64,000 bases of DNA from positions 34,535 through 98,534 of the forward strand of contig NZ_BAEP01000077.1 of assembly GCF_000315015.1 (NCBI RefSeq). Direction: 5' to 3'. Below are positions 48,019 to 56,617 of the stretch, piece by piece. The first letter of the stretch is position 1. Each line of letters opens with the position of its first letter. This DNA comes from Paraglaciecola mesophila KMM 241. GTDB lineage: Bacteria > Pseudomonadota > Gammaproteobacteria > Enterobacterales > Alteromonadaceae. A model generated the notes under the pieces. The model had not been told where the DNA came from. It made no database searches and saw only the letters and a program-made list of their open reading frames with translations. Made by a program: the position numbers and the translations under genes.

Positions 48019-48768
48019 ATGCAAATGAATAACCGTCGACCTATAGTCGCAGGTAATTGGAAAATGAACGGCAATCTTGCGTTAATTAAGCAAGTTGAAG
48101 ACACATTTTCTAAGGCTGATGTATCTCATGTAGATGTTGTGGTTTGCCCACCGTTTCCTTATTTAGGTGGATTCAACGACAGTAATTTTGCCTTAGGCGG
48201 CCAAAATATCAGTCAATTTGAATCTGGTGCGCACACCGGCGAAATCGCCGTGGGCATGTTGAAAGAAATGAAGTGCCAATATGTTATATTGGGTCATTCA
48301 GAACGACGTGCTGATAACAACGAGTCAAATGAATTGGTTGCCGACAAAATTGAGCTGGCTTTAGCCCATAAGCTCATCCCTTTGTTTTGTGTCGGTGAAC
48401 CAGAAGATGTGCGTGAAAGCGGTCAATTATTCGATTTTATCGCGGCACAAATTGATGCGGTAATAAATAAAGTGGGTATTGCAGCATTTAACGATATTGT
48501 TATCGCCTACGAGCCTATTTGGGCAATTGGAACTGGCAAAACTGCTAGTCCCGAGCAAGCACAAGAAGTACATGCATTTATACGTCAACATTTGGCAAAG
48601 CAAGATAGCAAAATTGCTAACCAATGCGTGATTTTATACGGTGGAAGCGTCAAAGGCAGTAATGCTGATGAATTGTTTTCACAACCCGATGTTGATGGCG
48701 GTTTGATTGGCGGAGCCAGTTTAAATCCAGAAGATTTTTTAAGCATTTGCTTAGCGGCAAAGCGATAG
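48019..48768 (+). CDS. tpiA: triosephosphate isomerase
   Basis: Glycolytic enzyme interconverting DHAP and glyceraldehyde-3-P. Start ATG 48019, five bases after GGAG. VAGNWKMNG with catalytic Lys, ILGHSERR with His, and YEPIWAIGTGK with Glu. 249 residues. Sits between glmM and secG, as in Pseudomonas. Confidence 0.97.
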   Translation: MQMNNRRPIVAGNWKMNGNLALIKQVEDTFSKADVSHVDVVVCPPFPYLGGFNDSNFALGGQNISQFESGAHTGEIAVGMLKEMKCQYVILGHSERRADNNESNELVADKIELALAHKLIPLFCVGEPEDVRESGQLFDFIAAQIDAVINKVGIAAFNDIVIAYEPIWAIGTGKTASPEQAQEVHAFIRQHLAKQDSKIANQCVILYGGSVKGSNADELFSQPDVDGGLIGGASLNPEDFLSICLAAKR

Positions 48769-48777
48769 AGGCGACAG

Positions 48778-49149
48778 ATGTTTTACGAAGTTTTGATTGT
48801 AGTTTATTTAATAGTAGCGATTATGTTGATCGGCTTTGTTCTTATCCAACAAGGCAAAGGAGCAGACATGGGCGCTTCGTTTGGTAGTGGCGGTTCAAAC
48901 ACTGTATTTGGTTCAACGGGTTCAGGTAATTTTCTGACGCGTACTACTGCGATATTGGCTACATTCTTTTTCGTGATCAGCCTTATTCTAGGTAATCAAA
49001 CTGCAGATAAAGAAAAAGCAGTTGATGACTGGCAGAATATTGAAGTTCCTGTGTTAGATGAGCCTGCTCAATCTACAGCAGCACCTGTTGAATCTGATGT
49101 ACCCGTTACTACATCAGACGCACCAGCGAGTGATGTTCCTCAAAGCTAA
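48778..49149 (+). CDS. secG: preprotein translocase subunit SecG
   Basis: Small SecYEG partner with two membrane helices (YEVLIVVYLIVAIMLIGFVL and a second at about 55-75) joined by QQGKGADMGASFGSGGSNTV. The acidic, Pro/Ala/Ser-rich C-terminal tail is longer than E. coli's but usual in Alteromonadales. 9 bp after tpiA. Confidence 0.95.
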   Translation: MFYEVLIVVYLIVAIMLIGFVLIQQGKGADMGASFGSGGSNTVFGSTGSGNFLTRTTAILATFFFVISLILGNQTADKEKAVDDWQNIEVPVLDEPAQSTAAPVESDVPVTTSDAPASDVPQS

Positions 49150-49161
49150 AAAAATTACCAC

Positions 49162-49246
49162 GCGGATGTGGTGGAATTGGTAGACACGCAGCCTTGAGGG
49201 GGCTGTGGCTTAGGCCGTGGGAGTTCGAGTCTCCCCATCCGCACCA
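49162..49246 (+). tRNA. leuU: tRNA-Leu (anticodon GAG)
   Basis: 85 nt including encoded CCA. Acceptor GCGGATG pairs with CATCCGC; anticodon stem CAGCC/GGCTG encloses loop TTGAGGG with GAG at positions 34-36; long variable arm typical of Leu; T-loop TTCGAGT. Position after secG equals E. coli leuU. Confidence 0.97.
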
Positions 49247-49254
49247 TTTTATGA

Positions 49255-49287
49255 AAAAGGCTGTAACGTGAGTTACGGCCTTTTTTT
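49255..49287 (+). terminator. terminator after tRNA-Leu
   Basis: AAGGC-GTAAC pairs with GTTAC-GCCTT around GTGA and is followed by seven T. Confidence 0.88.
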
Positions 49288-49347
49288 ATGGCACGTGTTT
49301 TCGTTAATTATCTTCGTCAATCAGCGCGTAAATTGGATATTTTATTC

Positions 49348-50520
49348 ATGAGTCAAATTAGCCTACAAAATATTTCTACGGTACTAAGCAGCACGACGAA
49401 CAGTTTTCGTTTCCCGCCAGTATCCGCAGAATTTGCAGTGGGAGAATTTGTCGCTATTGTGGGGCCTTCTGGGGTAGGGAAGTCGACTTTACTTAGGCTG
49501 ATTGCCGGCTTAGAGCACCTTACGCAAGGAAGTATCTTGTTCGATGGTGAGCCAGTTGAGCATTTACCTACTCAGCAACGCAATGTTGGTATGGTCTTTC
49601 AAAATTACGCTTTGTTCCCCCACCTAAACGTAGCAGACAACTTGGGATATGCTCTGAACGTCAAAAAGGTTAAGCAGTCACAAGTGACCCATGAGGTTGC
49701 CCTCGTAGCTAAGCGTTTAGCCATTAGTGACCTACTCGGCAGATACCCTAAACAACTATCAGGAGGGCAAAGACAACGCGTGGCTATTGGTAGGGCTATG
49801 CTGTCAAAGCCGCAATTATTTTTATTTGATGAGCCATTTTCTAATCTTGATCCTGAACTGCGAATAGAAATGCGTCAGCAGTTAAAAAGACTGCATTTGG
49901 GGTTAGCCACGACCACCCTGTTTGTTACACATGATCAACATGAAGCTATGGCATTAGCTCAGCGTATATTGCTTTTGAGTCATAACGGTGTGGAACAATT
50001 TGACACCCCTGAGAATATCTACCGTTCACCCAATAACGTTTATGTGGCTCGCTTTTTTGGTGAGCCTAAAATCAATTTATTTGACGTTAAGGCTAATAAT
50101 CAAGGATTACAACTAACAGGAAAGATTGAGCATCGTATTTTTTGTGATGTGCCCGAAGTGCTGTACCGGCAAAAACTACTAATGGGAATAAGACCAAGGG
50201 CATTCAGGGTTTCACTTCTGCCCATCCCTCAAGGGATCCAAATGAACGTCGCTAAAGTAGAGTACTTAGGCGATGTTCAATATCTCTATTTGTCACCCTT
50301 GATTAATTCGTCGCAGGTCGCTGAGTCTTCACCGCCTGTTGACTCGGCTCCTTTGATGAATAACGTCGAAAACAAAGCAAATGGCGATCTCGATCAAGGA
50401 GGTCATCTGGTGGTCGTTTTATCGAGTGAAGCTGTGGATGTAGGCCAAGAGATTTATCTTACTTTTGCGCTGGCAGACACGCTCTTATTCGATGAAAATG
50501 AAAAACGTATTTCGCTTTAA
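49348..50520 (+). CDS. orphan MalK/UgpC-type ABC transporter ATPase
   Basis: A 390-residue ATP-binding subunit: Walker A GPSGVGKST, Q-loop VFQNYALFPH, signature LSGGQRQRV, Walker B LFLFDEPFSNLD, switch VTHDQHEA, and a C-terminal regulatory TOBE-like region with GIRPRAFRVS. No permease or binding protein is adjacent, so partners must be elsewhere. A polar insert of about 35 residues (from LINSSQVAESSPPVDSAP) interrupts the TOBE region. Start ATG 49348 is where homology begins; an upstream reading would start in the terminator. Confidence 0.88.
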   Translation: MSQISLQNISTVLSSTTNSFRFPPVSAEFAVGEFVAIVGPSGVGKSTLLRLIAGLEHLTQGSILFDGEPVEHLPTQQRNVGMVFQNYALFPHLNVADNLGYALNVKKVKQSQVTHEVALVAKRLAISDLLGRYPKQLSGGQRQRVAIGRAMLSKPQLFLFDEPFSNLDPELRIEMRQQLKRLHLGLATTTLFVTHDQHEAMALAQRILLLSHNGVEQFDTPENIYRSPNNVYVARFFGEPKINLFDVKANNQGLQLTGKIEHRIFCDVPEVLYRQKLLMGIRPRAFRVSLLPIPQGIQMNVAKVEYLGDVQYLYLSPLINSSQVAESSPPVDSAPLMNNVENKANGDLDQGGHLVVVLSSEAVDVGQEIYLTFALADTLLFDENEKRISL

Positions 50521-50894
50521 CTAAGCCTGTATACCCTATGCTATACAAATTTGGGTTTAAGTGTGCGCATTAGAGTCGCGAAATAGTCCTGTAAGCTTAC
50601 TGGGTAAAATCTGAAATGGTACATTGCTGACATCTTCGGGCTGGGCCTGTGAGCCAATTAATACGGTGTTGAATGCTATTGATGTAAAGTTTTACTAGCT
50701 CCGCAAGCATCCGCTTTGTCTAACTAGTTTGCTAAAAATGCTTAGCAAAAAATCAGCAGCCCCTTAATCCAAATACTTAATGTTCAAGCACCAACTCTAT
50801 TCGGTATCCGCGCGAATTTAAGCAATCAACTCATGGTTTACTCGCAAGGTAGATAACTGAATTAAATCAATTGCCTGTTCTTTACTAACTAGAC
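50521..50894. other. gene-free stretch upstream of rpsP with possible relic
   Basis: No intact gene. On the minus strand 50557-50691 is open for 44 codons (ending VSNVPFQILPSKLTGLF region) without a start codon, and another minus frame is open with ATG for 36 codons; this could be a gene relic or a repeated intergenic element. Otherwise AT-rich, leading to the rpsP promoter. Confidence 0.35.
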
Positions 50895-50922
50895 TTGCAA
50901 TCAAGCCTAAAATCCGTACAAT
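50895..50922 (+). promoter_or_regulatory. predicted promoter of the rpsP operon
   Basis: TTGCAA (50895-50900), 16 bp, TACAAT (50917-50922), about 90 bp upstream of rpsP; a good sigma-70 match followed by a leader. Confidence 0.55.
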
Positions 50923-51010
50923 ACGGCGTCCTTTTATCTAGCAGTAAATCGTTAGATAGCTAAAAAGGTACATAAGTTAACGTTAACGCTACAACGAGTT
51001 TGAGGCATTT

Positions 51011-51262
51011 ATGGTTACTATTCGTTTACAGCGTGGTGGCGCGAAAAAGCGTCCATTTTATCAAGTAGTGGTTGCTGACAGCCGTCGTTCACGCGATGGT
51101 CGTTTTATTGAAAACATCGGTTTCTTTAATCCTACAGCACAAGGTCAAGAAGAGCGTTTACGTCTTGATCTAGACCGCGTAGAGCATTGGGTAGGAAATG
51201 GCGCAGGCCTTTCTGACCGTGTTGCTCGCTTGGTTAAAGATGCACAAAAAGCAGCTGCTTAA
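51011..51262 (+). CDS. rpsP: 30S ribosomal protein S16
   Basis: 83 residues, typical start [22 protein letters not shown]. First gene of rpsP-rimM-trmD-rplS. Confidence 0.98.
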   Translation: MVTIRLQRGGAKKRPFYQVVVADSRRSRDGRFIENIGFFNPTAQGQEERLRLDLDRVEHWVGNGAGLSDRVARLVKDAQKAAA

Positions 51263-51292
51263 TTGCAATTGCAAAGAAAGATTGAGGTATAA

Positions 51293-51823
51293 ATGAGTCA
51301 CGCGTCTGACACATTAGTGATGGGCAAAATCGGCGCACCTTACGGTGTTAAAGGTTGGGTCAAAATCACTTCATATACCGATGAATTAGACGGTATTTTT
51401 AGTTATACCCCTTGGCTTGTGGGCCAAGAAGGGAATACTAAAGAAATCGTTGTTGACCAATGGCGAACCCACAATAAGGGATTGGTTGCCAAACTGGTTG
51501 GGGTTGAAACAAGAGACGATGCTGAAAGTATCAAAAATCTCGACATTTCAATTAAAGCTCAACAGCTACCTCAATTAGATGGTGATGAATTTTATTGGAG
51601 AGAGTTGGTCGGCATGCAAGTCGTAACCGAACAGGGTTACAACTTAGGTGTCGTGAAAGAATTATTCGAAACGGGTGCGAATGACGTCATGTTAATCAAA
51701 GCCAATTTGAAAGATGCTTTCGGTCAAAAAGAACGCATGGTGCCTTACTTAATCGACCAAGTCGTTAAGAAAGTGGACCGTGAGGCGAAAACCATACAGG
51801 TTGATTGGGATCCGAGCTTTTAA
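51293..51823 (+). CDS. rimM: 16S rRNA processing protein RimM
   Basis: Ribosome maturation factor for the 30S head. 176 residues; [15 protein letters not shown] at the N-terminus and a PRC-barrel half with [12 protein letters not shown] and [10 protein letters not shown]. Stop overlaps trmD start (TAATG). Confidence 0.97.
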   Translation: MSHASDTLVMGKIGAPYGVKGWVKITSYTDELDGIFSYTPWLVGQEGNTKEIVVDQWRTHNKGLVAKLVGVETRDDAESIKNLDISIKAQQLPQLDGDEFYWRELVGMQVVTEQGYNLGVVKELFETGANDVMLIKANLKDAFGQKERMVPYLIDQVVKKVDREAKTIQVDWDPSF

Positions 51824-52620
51824 TGAGTTCAGATACACAGCGTTGGTTTGGGGTAGTGAGTCTGTTTCCTGAAATGTTTCAGACTTTTACCGAACAGGGC
51901 GTAACAGGACGAGCTGTAAAAAGCGGTAAGTTGAAAGTAGATTTCTTTAATCCAAGAGATTTTACTCACGACAAACATCGTACTGTTGACGACCGACCAT
52001 ACGGTGGTGGTCCAGGAATGCTGATGATGGTTCAGCCTCTATTAGACGCAATTCGTGCAGCCAAACAGGCTGCCGAGAAAAAAACTAAGGTGATTTATCT
52101 CTCGCCTCAGGGGAAAACATTAACACAACGTGGTGTGAAGCAGCTTTCTGAAAATGAAAGTGTGATTCTAGTCGCCGGTCGCTACGAAGGTATCGACGAG
52201 AGAGTAATAGAAGCTGAAATAGACGAAGAATGGTCTGTTGGTGACTATATTCTCAGCGGTGGTGAACTACCTGCGATGATCTTAATGGATGCGGTCGCAA
52301 GACTGGTACCTGGTGTATTAGGGCATGCACAATCTGCCGAGCAAGATTCGTTTAGCGACGGTTTGCTAGATTGTCCGCACTATACCCGACCAGAAAACTT
52401 GAACGGCCAATCAGTTCCTTCTGTATTGTTGAGCGGTGATCATCAAAAAATCAAACAGTGGCGTGATAAACAGTCGCTAGGTAGAACCTGGCAACGACGC
52501 CCTGAATTATTAAACGACCTAGCTCTGACTGAGGAGCAGCAACGTTTGTTAGATGAATATCAGCAAGAGTTGTTGCAGCAAAATGGCAGTTATTCTGGGA
52601 TGAGAGGATATGATGAGTAA
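51823..52620 (+). CDS. trmD: tRNA (guanine37-N1)-methyltransferase
   Basis: SPOUT enzyme preventing +1 frameshifting. Start ATG 51823 overlaps rimM by one base. Blocks [36 protein letters not shown] and the knot LSGGELPAM. 265 residues. Confidence 0.97.
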   Translation: MSSDTQRWFGVVSLFPEMFQTFTEQGVTGRAVKSGKLKVDFFNPRDFTHDKHRTVDDRPYGGGPGMLMMVQPLLDAIRAAKQAAEKKTKVIYLSPQGKTLTQRGVKQLSENESVILVAGRYEGIDERVIEAEIDEEWSVGDYILSGGELPAMILMDAVARLVPGVLGHAQSAEQDSFSDGLLDCPHYTRPENLNGQSVPSVLLSGDHQKIKQWRDKQSLGRTWQRRPELLNDLALTEEQQRLLDEYQQELLQQNGSYSGMRGYDE

Positions 52621-52972
52621 AGTCAATCAAGATATCATCAAGCGCATTGAAGAAGCACAGTTAAAATCTGATGTTCCTGCATTTGGCCCTGGTGATACAG
52701 TTGTTGTTCAAGTACGCGTTAAAGAAGGCGAGAAAGAGCGTCTTCAGGCATACGAAGGCGTTGTAATCGCTAAACGTAACCGTGGCCTACACTCTGCTTT
52801 TACAGTTCGTAAGATTTCTAGCGGCGAAGGTGTTGAGCGTACGTTCCAAACCCACAGCCCTGCAATTAGTTCAATTGCTGTGAAACGTCGTGGCGATGTT
52901 CGTCGTGCTAAGCTTTATTACTTGCGTGACCGTTCAGGTCGTTCTGCACGTATCAAAGAAAAGCTTAACTAA
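52613..52972 (+). CDS. rplS: 50S ribosomal protein L19
   Basis: 119 residues from ATG 52613, chosen because AGAGG is five bases upstream; the tandem ATG 52610 is too close. Blocks [14 protein letters not shown] and [14 protein letters not shown]. Overlaps the trmD stop by 8 bp. Confidence 0.97.
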   Translation: MSKVNQDIIKRIEEAQLKSDVPAFGPGDTVVVQVRVKEGEKERLQAYEGVVIAKRNRGLHSAFTVRKISSGEGVERTFQTHSPAISSIAVKRRGDVRRAKLYYLRDRSGRSARIKEKLN

Positions 52973-53000
52973 TATTAATTTTGCGTTACCGTTAACTTAT

Positions 53001-53028
53001 AAAAAAGCCCGCATTTTGCGGGCTTTTT
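53001..53028 (+). terminator. terminator of the rpsP operon
   Basis: AAAAAGCCCGC pairs with GCGGGCTTTTT around ATTTT; also placed to end the convergent VOC gene. Confidence 0.9.
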
Positions 53029-53040
53029 ACTGCCTGGTAC

Positions 53041-53424
53041 TTAACTCGAATAACTCACCACTTCAGCTTCAATACTTTCGCTGAGCATAAAGTAAAAACG
53101 CCTTCCCGGCTCATAATCCCCATGGTTAAACGTTTTAAACCCTAATGTTGTGACACATTTTTCTACGGTATCTAGTTCATTGACCAAGATCCCAAGATGA
53201 TTCACTTTGCCTATGTTGCGATGATCGATATCGCCGTTTTTAAAGTGTTTTGGCTTATACAAAGCCAAGTAAGCCGTTTCTGATCCCACATGCACGGTAT
53301 AACCGTCATCTTTAGCAGGGCCTGACCAACGAATATGCCAGTTAAATAACTGACAAAGTATTTCTGCCGTTTTGTCAGGGTCGGTGACGGTTAAATTAAC
53401 GTGTTCAAACATAGCTGGGCGCAT
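53041..53424 (-). CDS. VOC-superfamily (glyoxalase-like) protein
   Basis: 127 residues, two beta-alpha-beta-beta-beta modules: FEHVNLTVTDPDKTAEIL and VNHLGILVNELDTVEKC, with possible metal ligands His8 and Glu near the end (SIEAEVVSY). Substrate unknown. Divergent from soxR across 90 bp that hold a perfect palindrome, so likely under SoxR control (inference). Confidence 0.8.
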   Translation of the reverse strand: MRPAMFEHVNLTVTDPDKTAEILCQLFNWHIRWSGPAKDDGYTVHVGSETAYLALYKPKHFKNGDIDHRNIGKVNHLGILVNELDTVEKCVTTLGFKTFNHGDYEPGRRFYFMLSESIEAEVVSYSS

Positions 53425-53470
53425 AATTATTCCTCTTCGTGACTGGATTATTGTATGGCGACAGCTTAAT

Positions 53471-53490
53471 ATCTAAAGCTAACTTTAGAT
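53471..53490. promoter_or_regulatory. SoxR-type operator between VOC gene and soxR
   Basis: Perfect inverted repeat ATCTAAAG-CTAA-CTTTAGAT. The core CTAAAGCTAACTTTAG has the spacing and symmetry of SoxR boxes. Its position between divergent genes suits control of both. Confidence 0.7.
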
Positions 53491-53514
53491 CAAGAAAAAG
53501 TTGAGTTTATTTTT

Positions 53515-53970
53515 ATGCCACAGGAACCACTGGTCAGTATTGGCTTTATCGCAAAGCGCACTGGTAACGCGGTTTCCTTGATCCGCTACTATGCCAACCA
53601 AGAAATTATTCCGTCCGTTCGCACTCCTGGTGGCAGCCGAGTCTTCCCTCGTTCAGTCATACGCAGGGTGTCCTTTATTCTCATTGCACAAAATATGGGT
53701 TACAGCTTGGATGAAATACGCCAATTATTAAACGCATTGCCTGATAACCGAACACCGACAAAAGACGATTGGACCTCCTTAAGTGAGGTATTTAATCAGC
53801 GTATTGAGCAGCGTATTGCTGAGCTTACCCAGCTTAAATCGTCATTAGCGGGATGTATTGGTTGTGGCTGCCTGTCTTTAGACAAATGTCGTCTGTACAA
53901 TAAAGAAGATAACATCGCGACAAAAGGTGCGGGGGCGAGATTTTTATTAGACGATAGGCCGAATTTATAA
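53515..53970 (+). CDS. soxR: redox-sensing transcriptional activator SoxR
   Basis: A 151-residue MerR-family regulator. HTH at 8-28 (IGFIAKRTGNAVSLIRYY), dimerisation helix, and the [2Fe-2S] cysteine set CIGCGCLSLDKC near the C-terminus. Oxidation by redox-cycling compounds activates it. No soxS is nearby; outside enterobacteria SoxR usually acts directly on a few genes. Confidence 0.94.
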   Translation: MPQEPLVSIGFIAKRTGNAVSLIRYYANQEIIPSVRTPGGSRVFPRSVIRRVSFILIAQNMGYSLDEIRQLLNALPDNRTPTKDDWTSLSEVFNQRIEQRIAELTQLKSSLAGCIGCGCLSLDKCRLYNKEDNIATKGAGARFLLDDRPNL

Positions 53971-54005
53971 CCGCATAATGGCGAGCAATTGAATGCTTAA
54001 TAAAC

Positions 54006-54992
54006 ATGACAAGAATTAAAACACTAAAGGCAAAAAAGTTGGCTGTGAACAACAAAGACGCACCAAACACTAGCGCTACAATGCATCCACGTAATGTACA
54101 CCGAAACGGTTACCCAATGTCAGCGTTGTGTCAAAGTTACCCTATACTTGAGGCACATGTGGTTAAGGCGAAGAGCGGTCAGCAGAGCATTGATTTCTCG
54201 AAAGCGGCGTCTGTTAAAGCGCTTAATGCAGCACTGCTTATTCATTATTACGGGTTGAATATGTGGGATATACCCGACGGGTATTTGTGCCCGCCGGTGC
54301 CAGGCCGAGCAGACTATATTCATGGCCTTGCTGAGCTGTTAGCCAAAGAAAATAAGGGAGTTGTACCCACAGGTAATAGTATAAAAGGGCTAGATGTTGG
54401 CTTAGGCGCTAATGCTATTTACTCGATTATCGGTAGCCAAACCTATGGCTGGCGCTTTGTGGGCAGTGATATTGACGACGTTGCCCTGAAATCAGCGACG
54501 GCTTTAGTTAATAACAATCCTAAATTGAAGCCCTTACTCGCTGTGCGTAAACAGCATGACAAAGCTCAGATTTTTACCGGTATCATTCAGCCCGACGAAC
54601 ATTTTGCGTTTAGTCTGTGCAACCCACCGTTCCATAAATCTGCTCAAGAGGCTGCCACGGGAAGCCTGCGAAAAGTAAAGGGACTTGGGCGTCATAAGCA
54701 GAAACACAACAACACAAGTAAAGCACAACCGATAACGGCAAATAAACTTAACTTTGCCGGGCAAAGCAACGAGCTATGGTGTGAAGGTGGCGAATTGGCA
54801 TTTATACAGCGAATGATCAAGGAAAGTGTCGAGTATCAATCTCAGGTTGAGTGGTTCACCTGCTTAGTGTCAAAAAGTGCGCATCTTAAAGCCATCGAAA
54901 CCAGTGTTCGCTATTTTGGGGCTAAGCAGTTTATGAAAATTGAAATGGGCCAAGGCCAAAAAATAAGTCGGTTTGTGGCATGGAAGTTCTGA
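54006..54992 (+). CDS. rlmF: 23S rRNA (adenine1618-N6)-methyltransferase
   Basis: SAM-dependent methyltransferase of 328 residues. HPRNVHRNGYPM near the start, GLDVGLGANAIY as SAM site, and CNPPFHKS as catalytic NPPF. Basic N-terminal extension of about 25 residues. Start among N-terminal options is uncertain. Confidence 0.93.
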   Translation: MTRIKTLKAKKLAVNNKDAPNTSATMHPRNVHRNGYPMSALCQSYPILEAHVVKAKSGQQSIDFSKAASVKALNAALLIHYYGLNMWDIPDGYLCPPVPGRADYIHGLAELLAKENKGVVPTGNSIKGLDVGLGANAIYSIIGSQTYGWRFVGSDIDDVALKSATALVNNNPKLKPLLAVRKQHDKAQIFTGIIQPDEHFAFSLCNPPFHKSAQEAATGSLRKVKGLGRHKQKHNNTSKAQPITANKLNFAGQSNELWCEGGELAFIQRMIKESVEYQSQVEWFTCLVSKSAHLKAIETSVRYFGAKQFMKIEMGQGQKISRFVAWKF

Positions 54993-55184
54993 GACTGGAG
55001 AATAAAGCAGTAAAGAGTGACGCAGTAAAAGGTCAGACACTAGAGTACAAAGGGTGTCTGTATTTCATTCTTGCGTCAATCGAGTATTAGGTCCGAAAAC
55101 ACTAAGCAAAATAGCGTTAACTATACGGCGATACTTATCTTATGTCGCGATAATGGAACCAGAACCATAAAAGCAGGAGTAGCA

Positions 55185-55775
55185 ATGGAAAAGTTGACTG
55201 AAAAAGAAAAAATGTTAACAGGCGAGTTATATTTTCCGAGTAATAAAGTGCTACAGCAAGACAGAGCCAAAGCGAAAGCCGCATGTCAGCAGTTTAATTT
55301 AGCATCTGAGGCTGAGCGAAAACCCGCAATGAAAACCTTGCAAAGCATATTTGCGGATTCACCTAATTCATGGATAGAGCCAACTTTTCACTGCGATTAC
55401 GGTTACAACATTCGTGTGGGCAGAAACTTTTATGCTAACCATAATGTGGTTATTTTAGACGCTGCCGCTGTTACCTTTGGCGATGATGTGATGCTTGCCC
55501 CTGGCGTGCTCATCTCCACTGCGTCGCATCCACTTGATGCTAAAAGACGTAACAAAGGCTTGGAAACGGCACGACCAATCACTATTGGCAACAGTGTGTG
55601 GATAGGCATGGGGGCAAAAATTTTGGATGGGGTGACGATAGGTGACAACGCAGTTATTGCTGCAGGGGCAGTGGTGAATAAAGATGTTGCTGAAAATACT
55701 GTAGTTGCGGGTGTACCAGCTGTGGCTATTCGCCAAATTGATAACACGACATTAGATGAAGGATGTGCCAAATAG
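55185..55775 (+). CDS. maa: maltose/galactoside O-acetyltransferase family (Maa)
   Basis: Left-handed beta-helix acetyltransferase of 196 residues. Start ATG 55185 after AGGAG. Mac domain MLTGELYFPSNK, then hexapeptide repeats with the catalytic His region ISTASHPLDAKRR and GNSVWIGMGAKILDGVTIG. Sugar substrate not certain. The 3' end overlaps the DnaJ-related gene by 20 bp. Confidence 0.9.
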   Translation: MEKLTEKEKMLTGELYFPSNKVLQQDRAKAKAACQQFNLASEAERKPAMKTLQSIFADSPNSWIEPTFHCDYGYNIRVGRNFYANHNVVILDAAAVTFGDDVMLAPGVLISTASHPLDAKRRNKGLETARPITIGNSVWIGMGAKILDGVTIGDNAVIAAGAVVNKDVAENTVVAGVPAVAIRQIDNTTLDEGCAK

Positions 55776-56556
55776 TGAGCTTAGCTTGAGCCATATTTCA
55801 GTGAAAGACAAACGCCAAAGGGTTACACCGTCTTTAGTTAGTTCTGTTGAAGGATTATTGCTTGCCCATCCCCTAGGGATAAGTGAGTACGACTTGCTTA
55901 AACGGTTACAGACTTCATTTGGTGATTTTCAGGTGGCCTCGGCTGCTAAATTTGAGCAGAGGACCGCCGAATACGCCTTTGAGGGGTCAAACGATACTTC
56001 TAGTGAGCTCTCGTCTGTGCAACCAGTTCAGCATAGCGCCGAGCTATTTTCATCGTTATCATTGAGTGAGCCCTTAGCTCTATTTCGCACCCACTTTGTT
56101 CTCTTTAATGCGTTATATCAGCTACGGCAAACTTGGCGAGAGCAGGGTATTGGTGATATCGATATTTATACCCTTAATATTCGACCTTTACCGCTTAATG
56201 CGCAGGGCAGCAAAAATAGTCTTTCGATAGCCGATCCATTGGCGGAATATTACTTGGATTGGGATAACTTCACCGAAACCTCCCAAGCTGAGGTGGAAGC
56301 GTTACTGGATAACTTTTGGCTAAATTATCAGCAGGAAGAGACCCCCTCAGAGTTACAAAAGAGCGGTGATACACAACAGCTTGAGAAAAGTTATGCCGTG
56401 CTAGCGCTTCCTATTAATGCGCCATTAAAGGCAGTGAAACGCCAATATTTGAAGCTTATTCATCAGCACCATCCTGATAAAGGCGGTGACGTGCATAGCG
56501 CACAGACGTTACAGGGAGCATATGCTTACATACTTAAAAATCAGGGGATTAGATAG
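55756..56556 (+). CDS. DnaJ-related protein with C-terminal J domain
   Basis: A 266-residue protein: an N-terminal DNAJ-related domain (SSVEGLLLAHPLGISEYDLL; HFVLFNALYQL) and a C-terminal J domain with HPD in IHQHHPDKGGD. It would stimulate a DnaK-type chaperone; the client is unknown. J domain at the end instead of the start is usual for this family. The start may be ATG 55756 or GTG 55765, both inside maa. Confidence 0.85.
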   Translation: MKDVPNSELSLSHISVKDKRQRVTPSLVSSVEGLLLAHPLGISEYDLLKRLQTSFGDFQVASAAKFEQRTAEYAFEGSNDTSSELSSVQPVQHSAELFSSLSLSEPLALFRTHFVLFNALYQLRQTWREQGIGDIDIYTLNIRPLPLNAQGSKNSLSIADPLAEYYLDWDNFTETSQAEVEALLDNFWLNYQQEETPSELQKSGDTQQLEKSYAVLALPINAPLKAVKRQYLKLIHQHHPDKGGDVHSAQTLQGAYAYILKNQGIR

Positions 56557-56573
56557 GCTTAGGAGAGACACAA

Positions 56574-56596
56574 AAAAGCCCTGCTAAACAGGGCTT
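56574..56596. terminator. bidirectional terminator between DnaJ-related and dcp genes
   Basis: AAAGCCCTG pairs with CAGGGCTTT around CTAAA with A- and T-rich flanks. Confidence 0.85.
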
Positions 56597-56617
56597 TGTA
56601 TATTTATTGAGTTGTGT

